Source of the DNA: Echinostoma caproni
Lineage: Eukaryota > Platyhelminthes > Trematoda > Plagiorchiida > Echinostomatidae
Length of the DNA stretch: 64,000 nucleotides
Direction: 5' to 3'
NCBI GenBank assembly: GCA_900618425.1
Contig: UZAN01039631.1
Coordinates: 1 to 64,000, forward strand
The position numbers and the translations under genes are program-made. Every line of letters begins with the position of its first letter. Position 1 is the stretch's first letter. Under the pieces are notes generated by a model. It ran no database searches. It saw nothing but the letters and a program-made list of their open reading frames with translations, and had not been told where the DNA came from. This document shows, piece by piece, positions 12,431 through 25,080 of this stretch.

Positions 12431-14529
12431 GGTGCTTTGCCTTAACAACAATCATGAGTTATTGTGCAAAGGGAATGTGCTTTGGTGCTTCACATGAATA
12501 ACGCAAAACCATAAAGTAAAAATTGTCACAGGAGACGAATTAGACGACGTTACCACGAAAAATGAATCATGACAGGGTGATTGGTTAATAAACTCAAACT
12601 ATATTGATAAAGCAGCATTCTGCGAATTATGATTTTATCAATTAAATATGAGCATGAAGCGTCAATCCAATAGAATTAAATGGTGAATTTTGTGGTGTAA
12701 GGAGCAGTTCGCGCTTCACTAACTCTGTACGTTATCGACTCAAATCCTCCATCATTATCACATAACCAAAGGTCTTATTGGAAGTGTTTCCATTGGAGTT
12801 GTAATTACGGAGGGTATTGTTATGGTGAGTTAGCTGCGATGTCCTCACCAAGCTTGCAAAAAATAGAGCGTGTTATATCGTGAAAAATATATAATAATCT
12901 GCCCGGTGGTTGAACTGGTAGTACGCTTGCGTTCTGCTGTTGATGAAACCACTGCCGTACAGATCGAATTGCTTTGAATGATCAAAACATTTATAAACGA
13001 GTCATTAATGAATGTAATTACACTTAAAAAATTGTAGTTAGTATTTTGTGCATATTTTACATAACGCGGTTTGCAATTTAATTTTAAAACGCTGAAAATG
13101 AAGTGCCATCTTGAACTCATTTCATGTTGAGTAGCATCACAAACAAATAGGGATTTTTTCAGTGATGTATTTACATTTTAAGATTCGCAAATGTATTGTG
13201 TATCATATCAGTAAGGAATCAGTTGAACCCCTGAATTTACAATTGACACACAATGTTAGGTTAACAAAATGGCTACCAAGAAGAACGATGGTTTCTCCAC
13301 TGTTTGCATTGTTTTTGTCCCCAGTAAATTTGCTTACAGATCCATGAAATATGATGACGAATATTTGGACTATTAAAAGGCTGCCTGTTCTTATCCAGAG
13401 ACATGCCTTTTAAAAGCATTTCATGTATGGGGCTTTCTCATTTTCCAACTCAAAGATTATTTGTACTAAGATGCAAAAGCGAAAAGCCGAAATGATGTAC
13501 ATAAAACACTGATGCTGAATCTCTTAGAAATGATGAGCATATTCACTGCAGAACACCGTGAGCGTGAGGTGCATCGGCTCATTTTGACGACAAAACTTAC
13601 TGTAAACTCTGAGTTTGTCAATTGTCCCTTATAGACATCAGTTTTGCACAACTGGTTTTCGATCCCTAAGGAACTGTGTTACTTACGGATCAGTCGCCTG
13701 CTATCCTAGTCCAATTTTGATTGGTCTATTATGGAGAATTAAACCAATTGTGGAATCCACGACCGAATAGTGTCAAAACAAACTGAATTATTTATAGAAT
13801 AAAACCCTACATGTTTATTAAACTGCAAAACAATACTTACGGTGATGATTTGGAAATAATCGAACTACTTTCATCCCAGTTTATCCAAATGCAAGGAAAG
13901 TATGAGCCGTGCGTGAAAAATACTGCATTAGTCTAAACATCCGTGTACATTTCTGCGGACATTATCCCTGAACGATCACTCCAGGAACATCCATTAAAAT
14001 TGGCTTTCCAAAATATCTGCTGAGCTGCCACTGTTCATCATTTGAATTCCGATTGTGTACTAAGAGAAAATCTTGCCTATATCACGTCGTTTGTATTCCA
14101 AATAATCACCTCATAATTAGCGTGAATGTGAATCTATCAATTGTTAAAAAATTAGAAATAAATATATAAATATCCTATGTGATTCTGTAAGAATAAGGTT
14201 TCCAATTTTCACATTAGCATATTTGACCTACGGAATTGTACCATGACGTGGTTGATAGTTGAGTCTGAGTACAGACAGTTGCAAAACAACTAAACTACAT
14301 TGATCTTCACTGGTACTATTGCTTCTTTCCCAACTTGATTTTTGGCAGTATGCAAATTAACTATAAACTGATGCTTAAGCTCGGAAATTATGTAACAACT
14401 TTATTGCTTACTTTATTCGGCTGGCAGAAAGGGAAATAATCAAAATCTAAAACTGGAGATAACGGTCTACAGCAAGACAACACATACGGATCAAGGCCTA
14501 AACTTCAAAAGTAATCATCCACACAGCCA
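12430..14529. other. Unassigned DNA with a decayed tRNA-like patch at 12.90 kb
   Basis: At 12901-12975 the sequence GGTGGTTGAACTGGTAGTACG resembles a tRNA A box, and AGATCGAATTG, about 45 bases downstream, resembles a weak B box. The intervening arms do not pair well, so a SINE remnant is likelier than a gene. The remaining bases carry no frame or motif that I can assign. Confidence 0.3.
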
Positions 14530-14845
14530 CAAAAGATGTTGTGTTAGAACCCTGTTTGGAAGAATCCAAACGCAATGCAGCACCGAGATACTCAAGAAGA
14601 AAGAATAAAGATACCTTCTCAAAGTGTTTGCTCGCAATGGCCAGCCCGCAACTTCATCAAAAGAACTCTGGCTCAAAAAACGAGGGAAACAACAGACGGA
14701 GACTCGTGAACAAGGACAACAAGGAATTTTCAGAAATGACATCAAGACTGCTCAAATCATATGGAATCCAAGTCACCCACAAATTTTGTTAATCATATTT
14801 TTGCAGAATTTGTCACACAAGCCTTTTGAATACTCATTGAAGTAA
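14530..14845 (+). mobile_element. Possible Penelope-like element fragment
   Basis: Two overlapping plus-strand frames each carry a piece of what looks like the linker between the reverse transcriptase and the endonuclease of Penelope-like elements. One frame reads WPARNFIKRTLAQKTR, and another reads SEMTSRLLKSYGIQVTHK, similar to the usual SxxxxRxLxxxGIxVxHKP stretch. A frameshift between them would account for the split. No catalytic motif is present. The clearer Penelope relic at 25.6-27.9 kb has the same layout but diverges strongly in this part. The assignment is tentative. Confidence 0.3.
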
Positions 14846-15271
14846 ATACCATTTGACTGCACAGCATGTTCGTTGTATAACAACCTTAAAATCAGAAAAG
14901 TATCCCAAAAGCGATAAAGAGGTTGTGTAATAATACAATTGAGTAGGTTTTTACCTTTTGCACACTTGCGACTGTAATGTGAAGCAAATTGGTCATCCTA
15001 TTCTTAGTAAATTATAATTAATAAACAAAGTTCACCAAAGATCCTGGCCAGAAGAAACCCAACGGCATTTCATACAGCCTACAGGTCGAACAACCTGATT
15101 ATCTCTCGGAAGCTGTGTTCAACCTAATGTATTTAAGTGAAACGATTGCAGTGATGGATTGCGATACGGGGATAATAGAAACATTTGAAAGCTTTGCAAT
15201 AATTACATGAATGGATAAAAGCCTTTTGAGAAGTTTCGTCCTAGGGATTTAGAGAAGCTGGAACCACTCAG
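14846..15271. other. Unassigned spacer
   Basis: I see nothing in this stretch that can be assigned to a gene or repeat. Confidence 0.5.
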
Positions 15272-15619
15272 TTCAGTTTCAGTTTCTACAACCACTAACC
15301 ACGCCCTATCGTTCGCCGATTTTGATTGCTGTTTTTGGCTGCCTATTTGGATGAACATGAGAAAGAAAGACAAGGAAGGATGAAAGTATGATCAATAAGA
15401 AAAGTTAGAATTTCATTCCACTACTTTTGCAGAGACTTCGACAAAATGCACGAACACCACTCTTTAGGACACAGCCTTGTTATTCAGTGTCTCTAACCAT
15501 TATTTCGAGGTCACCAGCCAGGGAGCCTATCTCGTGACAAGCGTAACACATNAACACATGCCCCAACAAACGTAATCTATGTAGGTTGACCACTTGCTTC
15601 AGTGCGCGACCGTGACTAC

Positions 15620-16036
15620 CTAAAGCATTGCGCTTAACATCAGCATTGCTCGTCCGGCTGCCCCACCAGATTCGTGTTCAAACACCGACAATCTATTTTT
15701 ATCCTGTTCCCGTAGTGGCCAAGTTTCTGCGCCGTGAAGCAGAACTGGCCGAACTGCCGCGGCATACAATCGACTTTTCACAGACAGCTGGATGTCGCGA
15801 CGGCGCCACAGATGTCTCAAGTTGGCAAATACCAAACGAGCCTTCTGTGTGCAAGCTGATACTTCATCGGTGATGTGTCTACCGGACGAGATGTAGCTGC
15901 CCAAGTAACAAAACTTATCCACTTGCTCTATTACTTCCTCAGTTAAAGTGAGGCTGTGTGCTGGACCAACCCAGTCTTGAAGTAAAATTTTACACTTTGA
16001 AGGTGCAAAACGCATACCGAACCTGGTTACTAGCAC
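15620..16036 (-). pseudogene. RTE reverse transcriptase, thumb and C-terminal domain
   Basis: This 138-codon frame starts within RFGMRFAPSKCK and carries KFCYLGSYISSGR, VSACTQKARLVFANLRHLWRR in the usual order, then RPVLLHGAETWPLREQD and LSVFEHE. These are the hallmarks of the RTE/SR2 C-terminal part. The continuation, RALKQVVNLHRLRLLGHV, lies in another frame at about 15540-15620 and ends near an ambiguous base. Confidence 0.85.
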
Positions 16037-16178
16037 TCAAACTATCTGGAAAAGCTTGTAACTTACCTGGATCTTCACTTGATAGCACAATGTCGTCTGC
16101 ATAGCCTAGATCAGACAGCCCGCCACATGGAAGCAAATCGATTCCACTACCCTCACACGAGGATAAGGCTGTTTTCAT
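15990..16178 (-). pseudogene. RTE reverse transcriptase, YADD palm part
   Basis: The frame reads MKTALSSCEGSGIDLL and then LSDLGYADDIVLSSEDPGKLQ, so the YADD catalytic pair is intact. It follows the VRQGCTLSIFIFTFVIDW stretch, which lies immediately upstream on the minus strand between 16180 and 16330 in the same general order as other RTE elements. A frameshift near 16010 moves the reading into the next piece, which begins RFGMRFAPSKCKILLQDW. Confidence 0.82.
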
Positions 16179-16399
16179 AATCCAATCTATAACAAAGGTA
16201 AATATGAAAATGGATAGAGTGCAACCCTGACGAACGCCCCTTTCTGTAGTGAACTCGGGCGAAAAAGTGCCATAAGCACAGACTTGACTTCGGCTATTAG
16301 CATAAAGGCATTATAATATTGAAATTAACTTTTCGGGCACACCTTTCAGAGAAAGGCAGCGCCAGTGTTTGGAACGGTCGAATGAGTCGAAAGCCACTT

Positions 16400-17080
16400 T
16401 CAGGTCCAAGAGGGCAGAGATGGTGGGTCTACGAAAGGAATGTCGGTGCTCCAGAGTTTGGTGAAGAGTGAAGATGTGGTCGACACAACCCGACCAAGTC
16501 TAAAGCCAGCCAGGTTCTCACACGTGCACTCTTCACTAGACAATCGACGGAGTATGATCTCAGCGAGCAGTTTAAAGACAATGTTGATTAAAGTAATGCC
16601 GCTGTGGTTTTTACAGGAGGAACTGTCACCTTTCTTGTAAATCGATATGATTACCAATTCACACCATTCAACTGGAACCTGTTCTCTCTCCCACACTGGA
16701 TCCAGGAGCTCCGTTAACCCCAAAACCAAGGCTGAGCCTCCATCCTTGAAAGCTGATGGGGACAGCCCGTCTGGGCCTGAGGCCTTATGCCGTTTGAGAT
16801 ATCTTAGTTCTCGGGTAAGCTCCATTTCAGATGGAGGACTGGCATTAACTGGGAGTATTTGCCCAGTTGAGGTGGAGGTTGATAGTTCATATGTCGACGG
16901 GGGCCAGTTGAACTGAGCCTTGAAATGTTCAGTCCACCGATCAAGCCGGTGTTGCTGATCGTGAATCAGTCTGCCATTGGATTCCTTAATTACCTCACCT
17001 ACACCTAGTTTCCTAGGGCCGGTGTTCGTAATTAGACGGTAAAGATTGCGACTATTACCAACAGCCGCAGCTTTCTCCAT
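16400..17080 (-). pseudogene. RTE reverse transcriptase, fingers part
   Basis: The 226-codon frame contains the LINE fingers pattern: MELTRELRYLKRHKASGPDGLSP, PVEWCELVIISIYKKGDSS, NHSGITLINIVFKLLAEIILRR and LAGFRLGR. The Arg normally found in the YRGI(S/T)LxN box is changed (KNHSGITLIN). After this frame the palm continues in other frames with LDLKVAFDSFDRS, where the first catalytic Asp is kept, and a VRQGCTLS box. The product would be the polymerase core of ORF2. Frameshifts separate it from the upstream endonuclease end and the downstream palm. Confidence 0.82.
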
Positions 17081-17611
17081 CTCCCTACAGCTTTGTAACC
17101 ACTTCTCGCGGTCATTCTTCAGACTGTTGATGAGCTGGCTTTGCGCGCTGTGTTATGTGTGGCATCGGGATGGAGGGTTTTTTGAGATTCCAGCAGGGCT
17201 GCCGACGTCAGCGATATCCATCTTTTGTGTTGTGAGCTTGCGGTAGGGTCAGACGTTGTTCTTATCGATATTTGCATAGTTTCCTTGATTTGCTTCCGGT
17301 GTTCATTGAGTCCTTCGGCTGGTGGTTGAGCTGATGGGCGATCGGAGAGATCCGCTTTGAGAGCCAATTTGCAGCAATCGCTGTATCGTAAGTATCCGTT
17401 GCCGGTGGTTTTCTTGCGGTTGTTTGTCAGGCGTAAGGAGAATTTGGCTCGTAGCAAAGCGTGATCCGTATCCACTGGTGAGGACCAGTAAGAAGGGCAG
17501 TCTTGAATCGATCCTCTCCAGCGGTAACTGATGGCGATGTGGTCAATCTGAATCCAGTACAGTGAAGAGGTTGGTGGCTTTCATGTAATGCGGTATCGCT
17601 GCAACCCCTTC

Positions 17612-18192
17612 NNNNNNNNNNNNNNNNNNNNNNNNNNNNNNNNNNNNNNNNNNNNNNNNNNNNNNNNNNNNNNNNNNNNNNNNNNNNNNNNNNNNNNNNN
17701 NNNNNNNNNNNNNNNNNNNNNNNNNNNNNNNNNNNNNNNNNNNNNNNNNNNNNNNNNNNNNNNNNNNNNNNNNNNNNNNNNNNNNNNNNNNNNNNNNNNN
17801 NNNNNNNNNNNNNNNNNNNNNNNNNNNNNNNNNNNNNNNNNNNNNNNNNNNNNNNNNNNNNNNNNNNNNNNNNNNNNNNNNNNNNNNNNNNNNNNNNNNN
17901 NNNNNNNNNNNNNNNNNNNNNNNNNNNNNNNNNNNNNNNNNNNNNNNNNNNNNNNNNNNNNNNNNNNNNNNNNNNNNNNNNNNNNNNNNNNNNNNNNNNN
18001 NNNNNNNNNNNNNNNNNNNNNNNNNNNNNNNNNNNNNNNNNNNNNNNNNNNNNNNNNNNNNNNNNNNNNNNNNNNNNNNNNNNNNNNNNNNNNNNNNNNN
18101 NNNNNNNNNNNNNNNNNNNNNNNNNNNNNNNNNNNNNNNNNNNNNNNNNNNNNNNNNNNNNNNNNNNNNNNNNNNNNNNNNNNNNNNNNNNN
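17612..18192. other. Assembly gap (581 N)
   Basis: A run of N covers these positions. It begins inside the endonuclease part of the minus-strand RTE element, so the missing sequence probably includes its 5' end. The right edge (from 18193) has no recognisable RTE sequence. Confidence 0.99.
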
Positions 18193-19340
18193 ACTCATTT
18201 TAAACCTAAATCGCTTTTTGAAGGAGAACAAAATTAGGATCGATCATGGTTAACAAAATGCTTGGCGTTGTCAAACTGCGGAAGACCAGTAACACAAAAG
18301 GTTACCAAAAATTCGAATACGGGAGTTTATACAAACTGCTCTCAAAGTTGGCCAGCCACAAAACAAAAGGGCTAAATTTACCTCCATAGTTGTCTGAAGA
18401 AAGGTTTCTAGGAATTTGGGAATAGAATACGTATTGATGAAAAAATGATCGGTATAATGTGGTAATATGACTCATGCCAACTTAAGAATCTGAGTAAATG
18501 AATGACGTACCTAGTAAGTGCATAATAGTTTGCTGCCTAAGGTAACCCCCGGATAGTGACTAGTGTGTGCCGTACTCAGACCAACGGAGTTGACTTTACT
18601 TTACTAACATTTTATTTTCTATAGGGTTTCAACGACGGGAGGCATTGAATTTCTTCAATATTATTGACAACNGGTTGCAAATCCAGAGACTATTTTCAAA
18701 GTAGGCTACATGTCATTTAAAATTTGAATTTTTAATTTTGTTTTGTTTTAGTAAAGCCTGATTATATCGGCCGGGGATATCTATTCACATGTAATTTGAG
18801 AATATCACTTGTTTTCAGTTTCCTAGAATTGACTACTAATACTAAATACGTCATAATTAGTCAATTAAATATTAATAAAAGCTTTAGATGGTCACAATGT
18901 TATTTTAAATAGTAACTTGCTATAGCCGTTTGTCAAGGACTTATAATTTAATCTAAATTAGCTCACACCATCCACATAACTGATTGCAAAAATGTCTAAG
19001 GTTGCTTTCATGGCTTATCGTCTTTTCTGTTTCACATTACTCGGTTAAAAGATGTAAATGCAAAGTTCAGTTTAAGACCGTTCATTGAAAAATTAAATAA
19101 TCGTCCGGATGGATGGCTAGTATTTGTGGCAATGATTGTCCGCAATGTGAATCACCGTCTTGGGCTTATGTTGGACGTTTAGTACCGTAGTTGGAACATT
19201 GACGCTGACACACGTCCTTCATGATCGGTAGCTTTTTTCTCTATCGGGTTCAACAGAACTGCGTATTACTGCAGGTATGACAACCCACCTGACATCACGT
19301 TCACTAGTCAGCTTACGCTTTCTCAATAGAGAGTTCTAGG
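18193..19340. other. Unassigned AT-rich DNA
   Basis: I see no coding frame or repeat here. One ambiguous base lies at 18672. Confidence 0.5.
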
Positions 19341-19356
19341 TTCCTTTGAATATGCG

Positions 19357-19506
19357 GTTTGTATGGCGATTGTGAAACTTTCAGTGCTATCGGTGTGGCC
19401 TTGTAGCTCAGCTGGTAGAGCGTGTGCGTACAAAGAGTAGGCAGCGTTCTTGCGTTCGTTCGAATCCCACCGAGGCTACTGAACGTTTCACAATCACCAT
19501 ACAAAC
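19357..19506. repeat. Foldback element with tRNA-like core
   Basis: Two 29-base arms (19357-19385 and 19478-19506) are inverted copies of each other with two mismatches. Between them lies a tRNA-like sequence at 19397-19477. It has a TAGCTCAGCTGGTAGAGCG A-box region, a TTCGAATCC B box and acceptor strands GGCCTTG and CGAGGCT that pair over seven positions, counting wobbles. The anticodon arm does not fold and the T stem has two mismatches, so it is not a working tRNA. The combination fits a small tRNA-derived SINE or a MITE-like repeat with terminal inverted repeats. The pol III promoter boxes could still be active. Confidence 0.7.
19397..19477 (+). promoter_or_regulatory. Internal pol III promoter (A and B boxes) in tRNA-like core
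   Basis: The A-box region TAGCTCAGCTGGTAGAGCG at about 19402 and the B box TTCGAATCC at about 19459 have near-consensus sequence and tRNA-like spacing. They sit between the foldback arms. tRNA-derived SINEs keep these boxes to drive their own transcription. Whether this copy is transcribed cannot be seen from sequence. Confidence 0.5.
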
Positions 19507-19515
19507 TTCAAATCT

Positions 19516-22500
19516 GCCAAACACCCATTCGCACTATATGAGGTTTAAGTTCACCACTTTTATCACACTTAGGAAACCATACCTTCTGAAATTCAGGTTT
19601 ACACAGTGATGTTCAAATAAAAAAGATCAATTAGTTTTGCGTTAATCAGAACGTAATGCTGAGGCTTTACAAGTTACACCGTTATTTAAAACCGAATAGA
19701 AACTCCGAAAATCTCTTTCAAACGTTCCTGAGCAGAGTTAATTCAGAACAATATAGAAAGACAATGGTTTATATCTACTAAACGCTTTTGGAATGCCCTG
19801 GTCTAGTAAAACATTTCGAATTTGGACAGTTGGCTTATTTAAAGTACGTCACCGCAATGTTTGCACACTTTTAAATAACATTAACAACAGCAAACAACAT
19901 TATGGTAAAGTCTGGTGAAGAAACTTTGGTATAAACATAAGTTTCGATCATTATTCAGTTAAGCCTTCGACTAAAGAATTTTTTCGTTGGATATTTTATT
20001 TCATTTCTGTAGACCATAACCAGAGAAGAAGATAATAAAGTAATAACTGAAAAGCAATGATCACGATACCTGCAGTTGTACATTGTAACTGGTTCACATG
20101 CAGATCGATAATAACCATTTCCAACAGAACAAGTGGAAGCGGAAATCAAGTCGATATCATGCGGATTATGCACTCAACAAAGCATGTGATAATGTGACAA
20201 TGATTTGACCTGAAGTTGTCATGTATGCTTTTATATTACATAGATGCTCAAGGACATCAATCGATAGTGCCGATATATCGAAGCTCTCTTTTTGTTGATC
20301 TAGGTGGCACAAACAATAAAACGAATCCGCAAATTTTGCATACAGGTTCATATCGCATTTCCTCATTCAATTTTTCTGAATGCGTGTTTTGTAAATGCCC
20401 TGAGTTGTATAGCACGTTTCATTGAATTCCATACCAGAAGCGGTTAGACGCAATAACGCACCTGAAACCGCGAAGTCCGATTACGTTATCCCCATCGTAT
20501 TCCATTAAAAAGCATCTCTGACGGCAAAATGAATAAAGTTTATGCCTCAAAATAGTTATCAATAAATTGTTACATGAGGATCGTTGCTGTGAAAAATAAT
20601 GTATGAAAAAACTTCGAAAGTTTTATTGACTAAGTAACCCATCTCCCATTGCTCCAAAAGCTTTGGATTTCAAACTTTTTTCAAGGACCATCCTCTGCTG
20701 AACAATGTGCACCAAAATTCAGTCAGCACTGGACCGGACATTGCTAGATGCGCAAATTTGACTTAGTGCTAATACTAAAGGAATGGATACGAACAAACCT
20801 ATACACGAGAGGGTGGGGGCAATTGAATTCTTTCTCACACACTGTATGCAGTTGATCTTCAGTTAGTGACGCAAACATAGGCAGATTAATCCTCAGACTG
20901 AATGGCGGAACACATTCCAAAGGGGTTGATGATCCGACCTACTTCCGATAGACAGGCAGAGGCATTGAACCGCGAGGTCATCTATTGCAAACCATCACAT
21001 ATAAACCAAACCTGATCCCACTTCCTGTAACAAATTCATATTACGTAACTGTAAACAAAACTGTTTGCAGTTTGTGAATAATTCTTAATGAGATCACATC
21101 ACCCCATATTTCGCGCGCAAAACTCGTCCATGCAATCAGTCCACTTGTCGTAGAGGTGGTCGCTTGTCTTGTTCGTTTACTAGGATTAACCAGCCCAATG
21201 TGTTATACATGGGTTCTTGTTCGTCTTACTTCAGCGATTGAGGAGATTAAACAAAATGGTAACATCCCGTGACATGTGTCTTCTTTCGGTCTCGATGTAA
21301 AAAGCTTTATTTTTGTTAAGTAAATCTTTCAGACTATAAATACCGTTGCATTCACAAGCTATTGTAATGCACCTGGGTTTCAGCAAAATATAGAGGAAGA
21401 AAGAAGCCGTTTTCGTCAAACGGAGTGTCAAAAAACCTAAGATATGACACTCGTGATGATGAACACTATCTTCATTACAACACACAGCATTTCTTATTGA
21501 TAAATGCACTTTTTATTTACCTTATTACGTTAAATGGAACAAATCTTTTCAGGTCAGTTCACCATAAAAATTTGTAATTTTATGGTTAGCGTTCTGGTGA
21601 AAAACCAGTTGTTATTCATTTCAAAATAACTAGAAGGAACTGATAATCGTGCTTTTAGAGAACAGTGATATGGGAAAGACGTAGGATTTATGGTCTCACA
21701 ATGAATTCACTTAGACACGAAGGACAGATGCCATAAAGAGATATTCATTTCAATCTCAGATATCCTTAAATCTTTATGACATAGTTTGACAGAAATCCAG
21801 GACTCCATTTTGCTACGCTCAGATCGATGGTAAATGTGCGAAATTGGTTCATCGTCCTAATGCATCCTGTATCGATCTGACCCGTTACTACAACAACCAG
21901 TTGAACGCTTTGCCAGTATTCTCTTATTTGTAAACGTAGTTGGGAAATTTGCTGCCCCATTTCATGGGTGTTGCACATCGAAAAAAAATTCAAAGGACTA
22001 ACTTCCGCATTTGTTTCAGATTGGTTACACAGGTTCTCATTAGAAGAACCACACCAATAAGCTGAATATATTACAGTTGAAATGTCTCAAATGAGGACAA
22101 TGAATAGCTTTTTCAATCAACATTTAATTCGATAACCGCATAAGCGCATTTTCTTTTCTCCGTTATGCGAAGCATTCAGTAAACTCTACATTTGTTGCAC
22201 AACTGCCCACATAAATACAAACAGAGGTATTAGATCGCGTGCAACTCGTTTTCAATTTATTCTAATGCAATGTTCCTTGTACGAGTTTTGATCGTGTTAC
22301 AGGCTGCTCACATGGTAATCCCTAATAGTTGAACGGGCGAAATGACTTCAGTCTATTGACTATTGTTAGCCTGGAAAAAATATCGCCTAATTAATGTTAA
22401 ACCTAGGAGCGAATAAAATGTTGCCGTTTTTTATCTAAATAGATGACGTGCGTAATGCTCACTGTGTATCATTTGGCTTTCATTTTTCCAGTTAGTAATA

Positions 22501-25080
22501 ATAAACAACAGTAAATAACTGTGCTGTTTTTGCGAATATTATCTCACAGAATTGCATTTTTCATTGACTTAAACTCGTAGAGGAAAATAATTAGAAAATA
22601 GTGCAGAGTGAACCCATCGGAAAAAGAGCCACTTGATGATATATCTTGATGATAAGTAGAGAATACATTTAAATAACGAAACAACCGATGAGGTGTTTGC
22701 TCTGCAGACATATTATTTGCTTTAGGTATACCAGACGTACTTTACTTCGATGGAGGTTTATAAATAATCTAACAGTTATCATCATAAAAATGCATACATA
22801 TATGAATATATGCAAATATGGTTAAACAGTAGATGCCCAATATGCTAGAATATATTGTTTGAATTATTATGATTAAGTGCTATCGAAGATGTCCTCGGCA
22901 AATTTTCTTTGCTAGTTATGGAATTATAACGACAGGTTTTTCCTTCCTCAAATTAATCACATTTACAGATAAAGAGCCAAGTTTTCTGTGTACATTCTTG
23001 GAAGTCTTCAATGTGTCTTCAGAGGAGATGGCAAATACCGTGCTTTACTTGTCTTCAAGCAGGCATTCAGATGGCCATGGCCTAATAAGCAGCACTGATT
23101 GATTGTATCAACCAATCCCAATCTGAAGTTGTTCCTCTTGCATAAATGAGCATCATTATTCTTTGCCGGTTGCAACTTTAACTTAGTTGTTAGCGCACAA
23201 CAAATGAAGTAAAAAGTAACCTTTTACAATTACCTAAGTTTCTCAAACCTAAGTCAGATAACATGTTGTTCTCAAGTTGCTAAACCCCTCCAGCTCGGAG
23301 GAGGAGTTGTACTAAAAGATCTGAAATTGATTCTAATTCAGTGCATTCAGTGACGGAAATGCTGTAACAAAAATAAAACAGCCCGGTCGATACTCAGTTG
23401 TGAATTTATCTTACAGATTTTCTGTGATAAAAGCCCCGGGGAAAGGATTTCTTTGGAAACCGCAACTTGATCGAGGTCTGGAATTTTCATCAAATGGGTA
23501 GTAAATGTTCAGAGGAATTGTGAATGTTAAAGTAAACAAAAAACGAAGACGATGAATCTGCTCTGTCTGAGAGGACAAATGTATACAGAGAACGAGTGAA
23601 CAGCAAACGCATAGAATCCTCTACACGGGCAAAGTAAAATGCGACAGATTCCTGAGTCTGATAACGTCCACCCACGAGCTGAAGGGCTCAAAGACAATGG
23701 TCCTTGGGAGACATTCCGTATTTGCACCGTCTTATCAGTTAACCAGGTCATTCATCTATGGAGTGCAAATAAACTATAAATCGTATGAGATTTGTATGCA
23801 TGTTTAGCTGAACAGCAAAATGGAGACTCCGAAATGAGTTGTTTTTCCACAAGACCAAACTAGAAATAAACAGATTTTACTTCAAAAGCTTACACATCGA
23901 ATGGATTTCATAAACGTTTCCGTTAGTTTACTCGTTAGCTTTGTGACCAGAGTTTCGAATTATGTTTTTGTGTCCGAAGTGCTGAATCAAATATTGCAAA
24001 ATTAAAGCACCGTAAACGTTAACGATAGATATAAATAAAACGTGTTGCACAACTAACCGTGAGGTGCACCAAAAGGTTTCCATCAACAATGACAGTTACG
24101 GAATGGGAAGCCTGTTTCACTTTTCTTACCACCAAAGTGGATTAGTGCAGGACATTTACCGCTTTGTTGCATATAGTGAGGAAAGCACTTGGCTATTTTC
24201 AATAATTATGTATCTCTTAAAAACAGTTATTACAGAAAATGTGTTGTTTAATTACATTTTCGATCAGCTACTCCCAAACAACCAATGGCAATTATCGCTT
24301 AGTGTCCCGTTGTCGAATGAGTCGGGTTTCTCACGCCTGCTTGATGTCTATAGAATCAAATAAGGTTTTTGCTGCACAGATAGGTCACAGCAAACATGTG
24401 TGATCGAAAGTTCAACATGACATACGCTGCATGAATAAATAGGCAATCAAGTTAAATTAACCAAATCATTTAAATCCGCATTTTTTGCTGGAACTATTGG
24501 TTAATTCGGAGCCATTGGTACTCCACTTCGGTTCTTCCAGTTGTTGTTTGAGTATCGAAAATGTGAACGACGTACAGTTATAAAAAAGTTTCACCTTGTT
24601 CTGATGCAACATTTAACAAATTATGTGAAATAAATCAGGTTGAATGCGTATTCCTTTTGTACCGAAGTGATGTATGCAGTCTCAGAGGAGTGTATTTTAG
24701 TCCTCATTATTTCGAAATGTATTGACCAATCATTGGAGAAACAAAAGTTAAAATCACCTCTAAATATAAATGACAGTCTGGTTAAATGAGTTCCGTAAAA
24801 TAAGCCGGTTCATTGTAGAGGCAGAAGAAATCGAGCACAAATGTTGGTTTAAGCGTATACTTTTCTCAATTAATGCACCATCAAGTATCAATAAATGAAA
24901 TGTCGAACTGATATGGCACTGTTTATTAAACCACGTACACATTCCTTCTCTCGCATTCTTTGTTTTTGCAGAGTTGCCGCTGGGTCCATGAAGCCATTAT
25001 TGTTGGTCTGATAAATGGATACTTTTTTCATTCATCGTTCCGATACGGTCATTCATTGTTACATTAGTTTCAAACCTTGT
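19516..25080. other. Mostly unassigned DNA
   Basis: No gene or element was recognised. Minus-strand frames at 21231-21509 and 21766-21993 and a plus-strand frame at 24064-24363 are open and have endings loosely like a CUB-domain last strand (for example WSPGFLSNYVIK and NESGFSRLLDVYRI). These matches are too loose to call. The rest looks like intron or intergenic sequence. Confidence 0.35.

Larger units (their letters stand above)
15272..17611 (-). mobile_element. RTE-clade LINE (SR2-like), 5' part lost in assembly gap
   Basis: Read on the minus strand, the element enters from the gap with the endonuclease end (QIDHIAISYRW and TDHALLRAKFSLRL, matching the QIDH and SDH motifs). It then gives the linker, the full reverse transcriptase and the RTE C-terminal domain (LGSYISSGR, AETWPLREQD, LKQVVNLHRLRLLGHV). 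The 3' untranslated part ends near 15272 and aligns with the copy at 1-327. Frame changes split the coding part into at least four pieces, and one ambiguous base lies at 15552. RTE elements are abundant in digenean trematodes, which supports the host assignment. The copy appears younger than the CR1-like relics because long motif-rich stretches remain open. Confidence 0.88.

Noticed and set aside
17581..18253. Long open frames crossing the N run
   Set aside because: They are open only because N codons were translated as X; they carry no information.
19397..19477. Functional tRNA gene
   Set aside because: Acceptor and D arm are good but the anticodon arm does not fold and the T stem has two mismatches; kept as a tRNA-like repeat core.
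24064..24363. 99-codon plus-strand frame with GF-containing ending
   Set aside because: Resemblance to a CUB ending rests on a few residues and lacks Cys and splice support.
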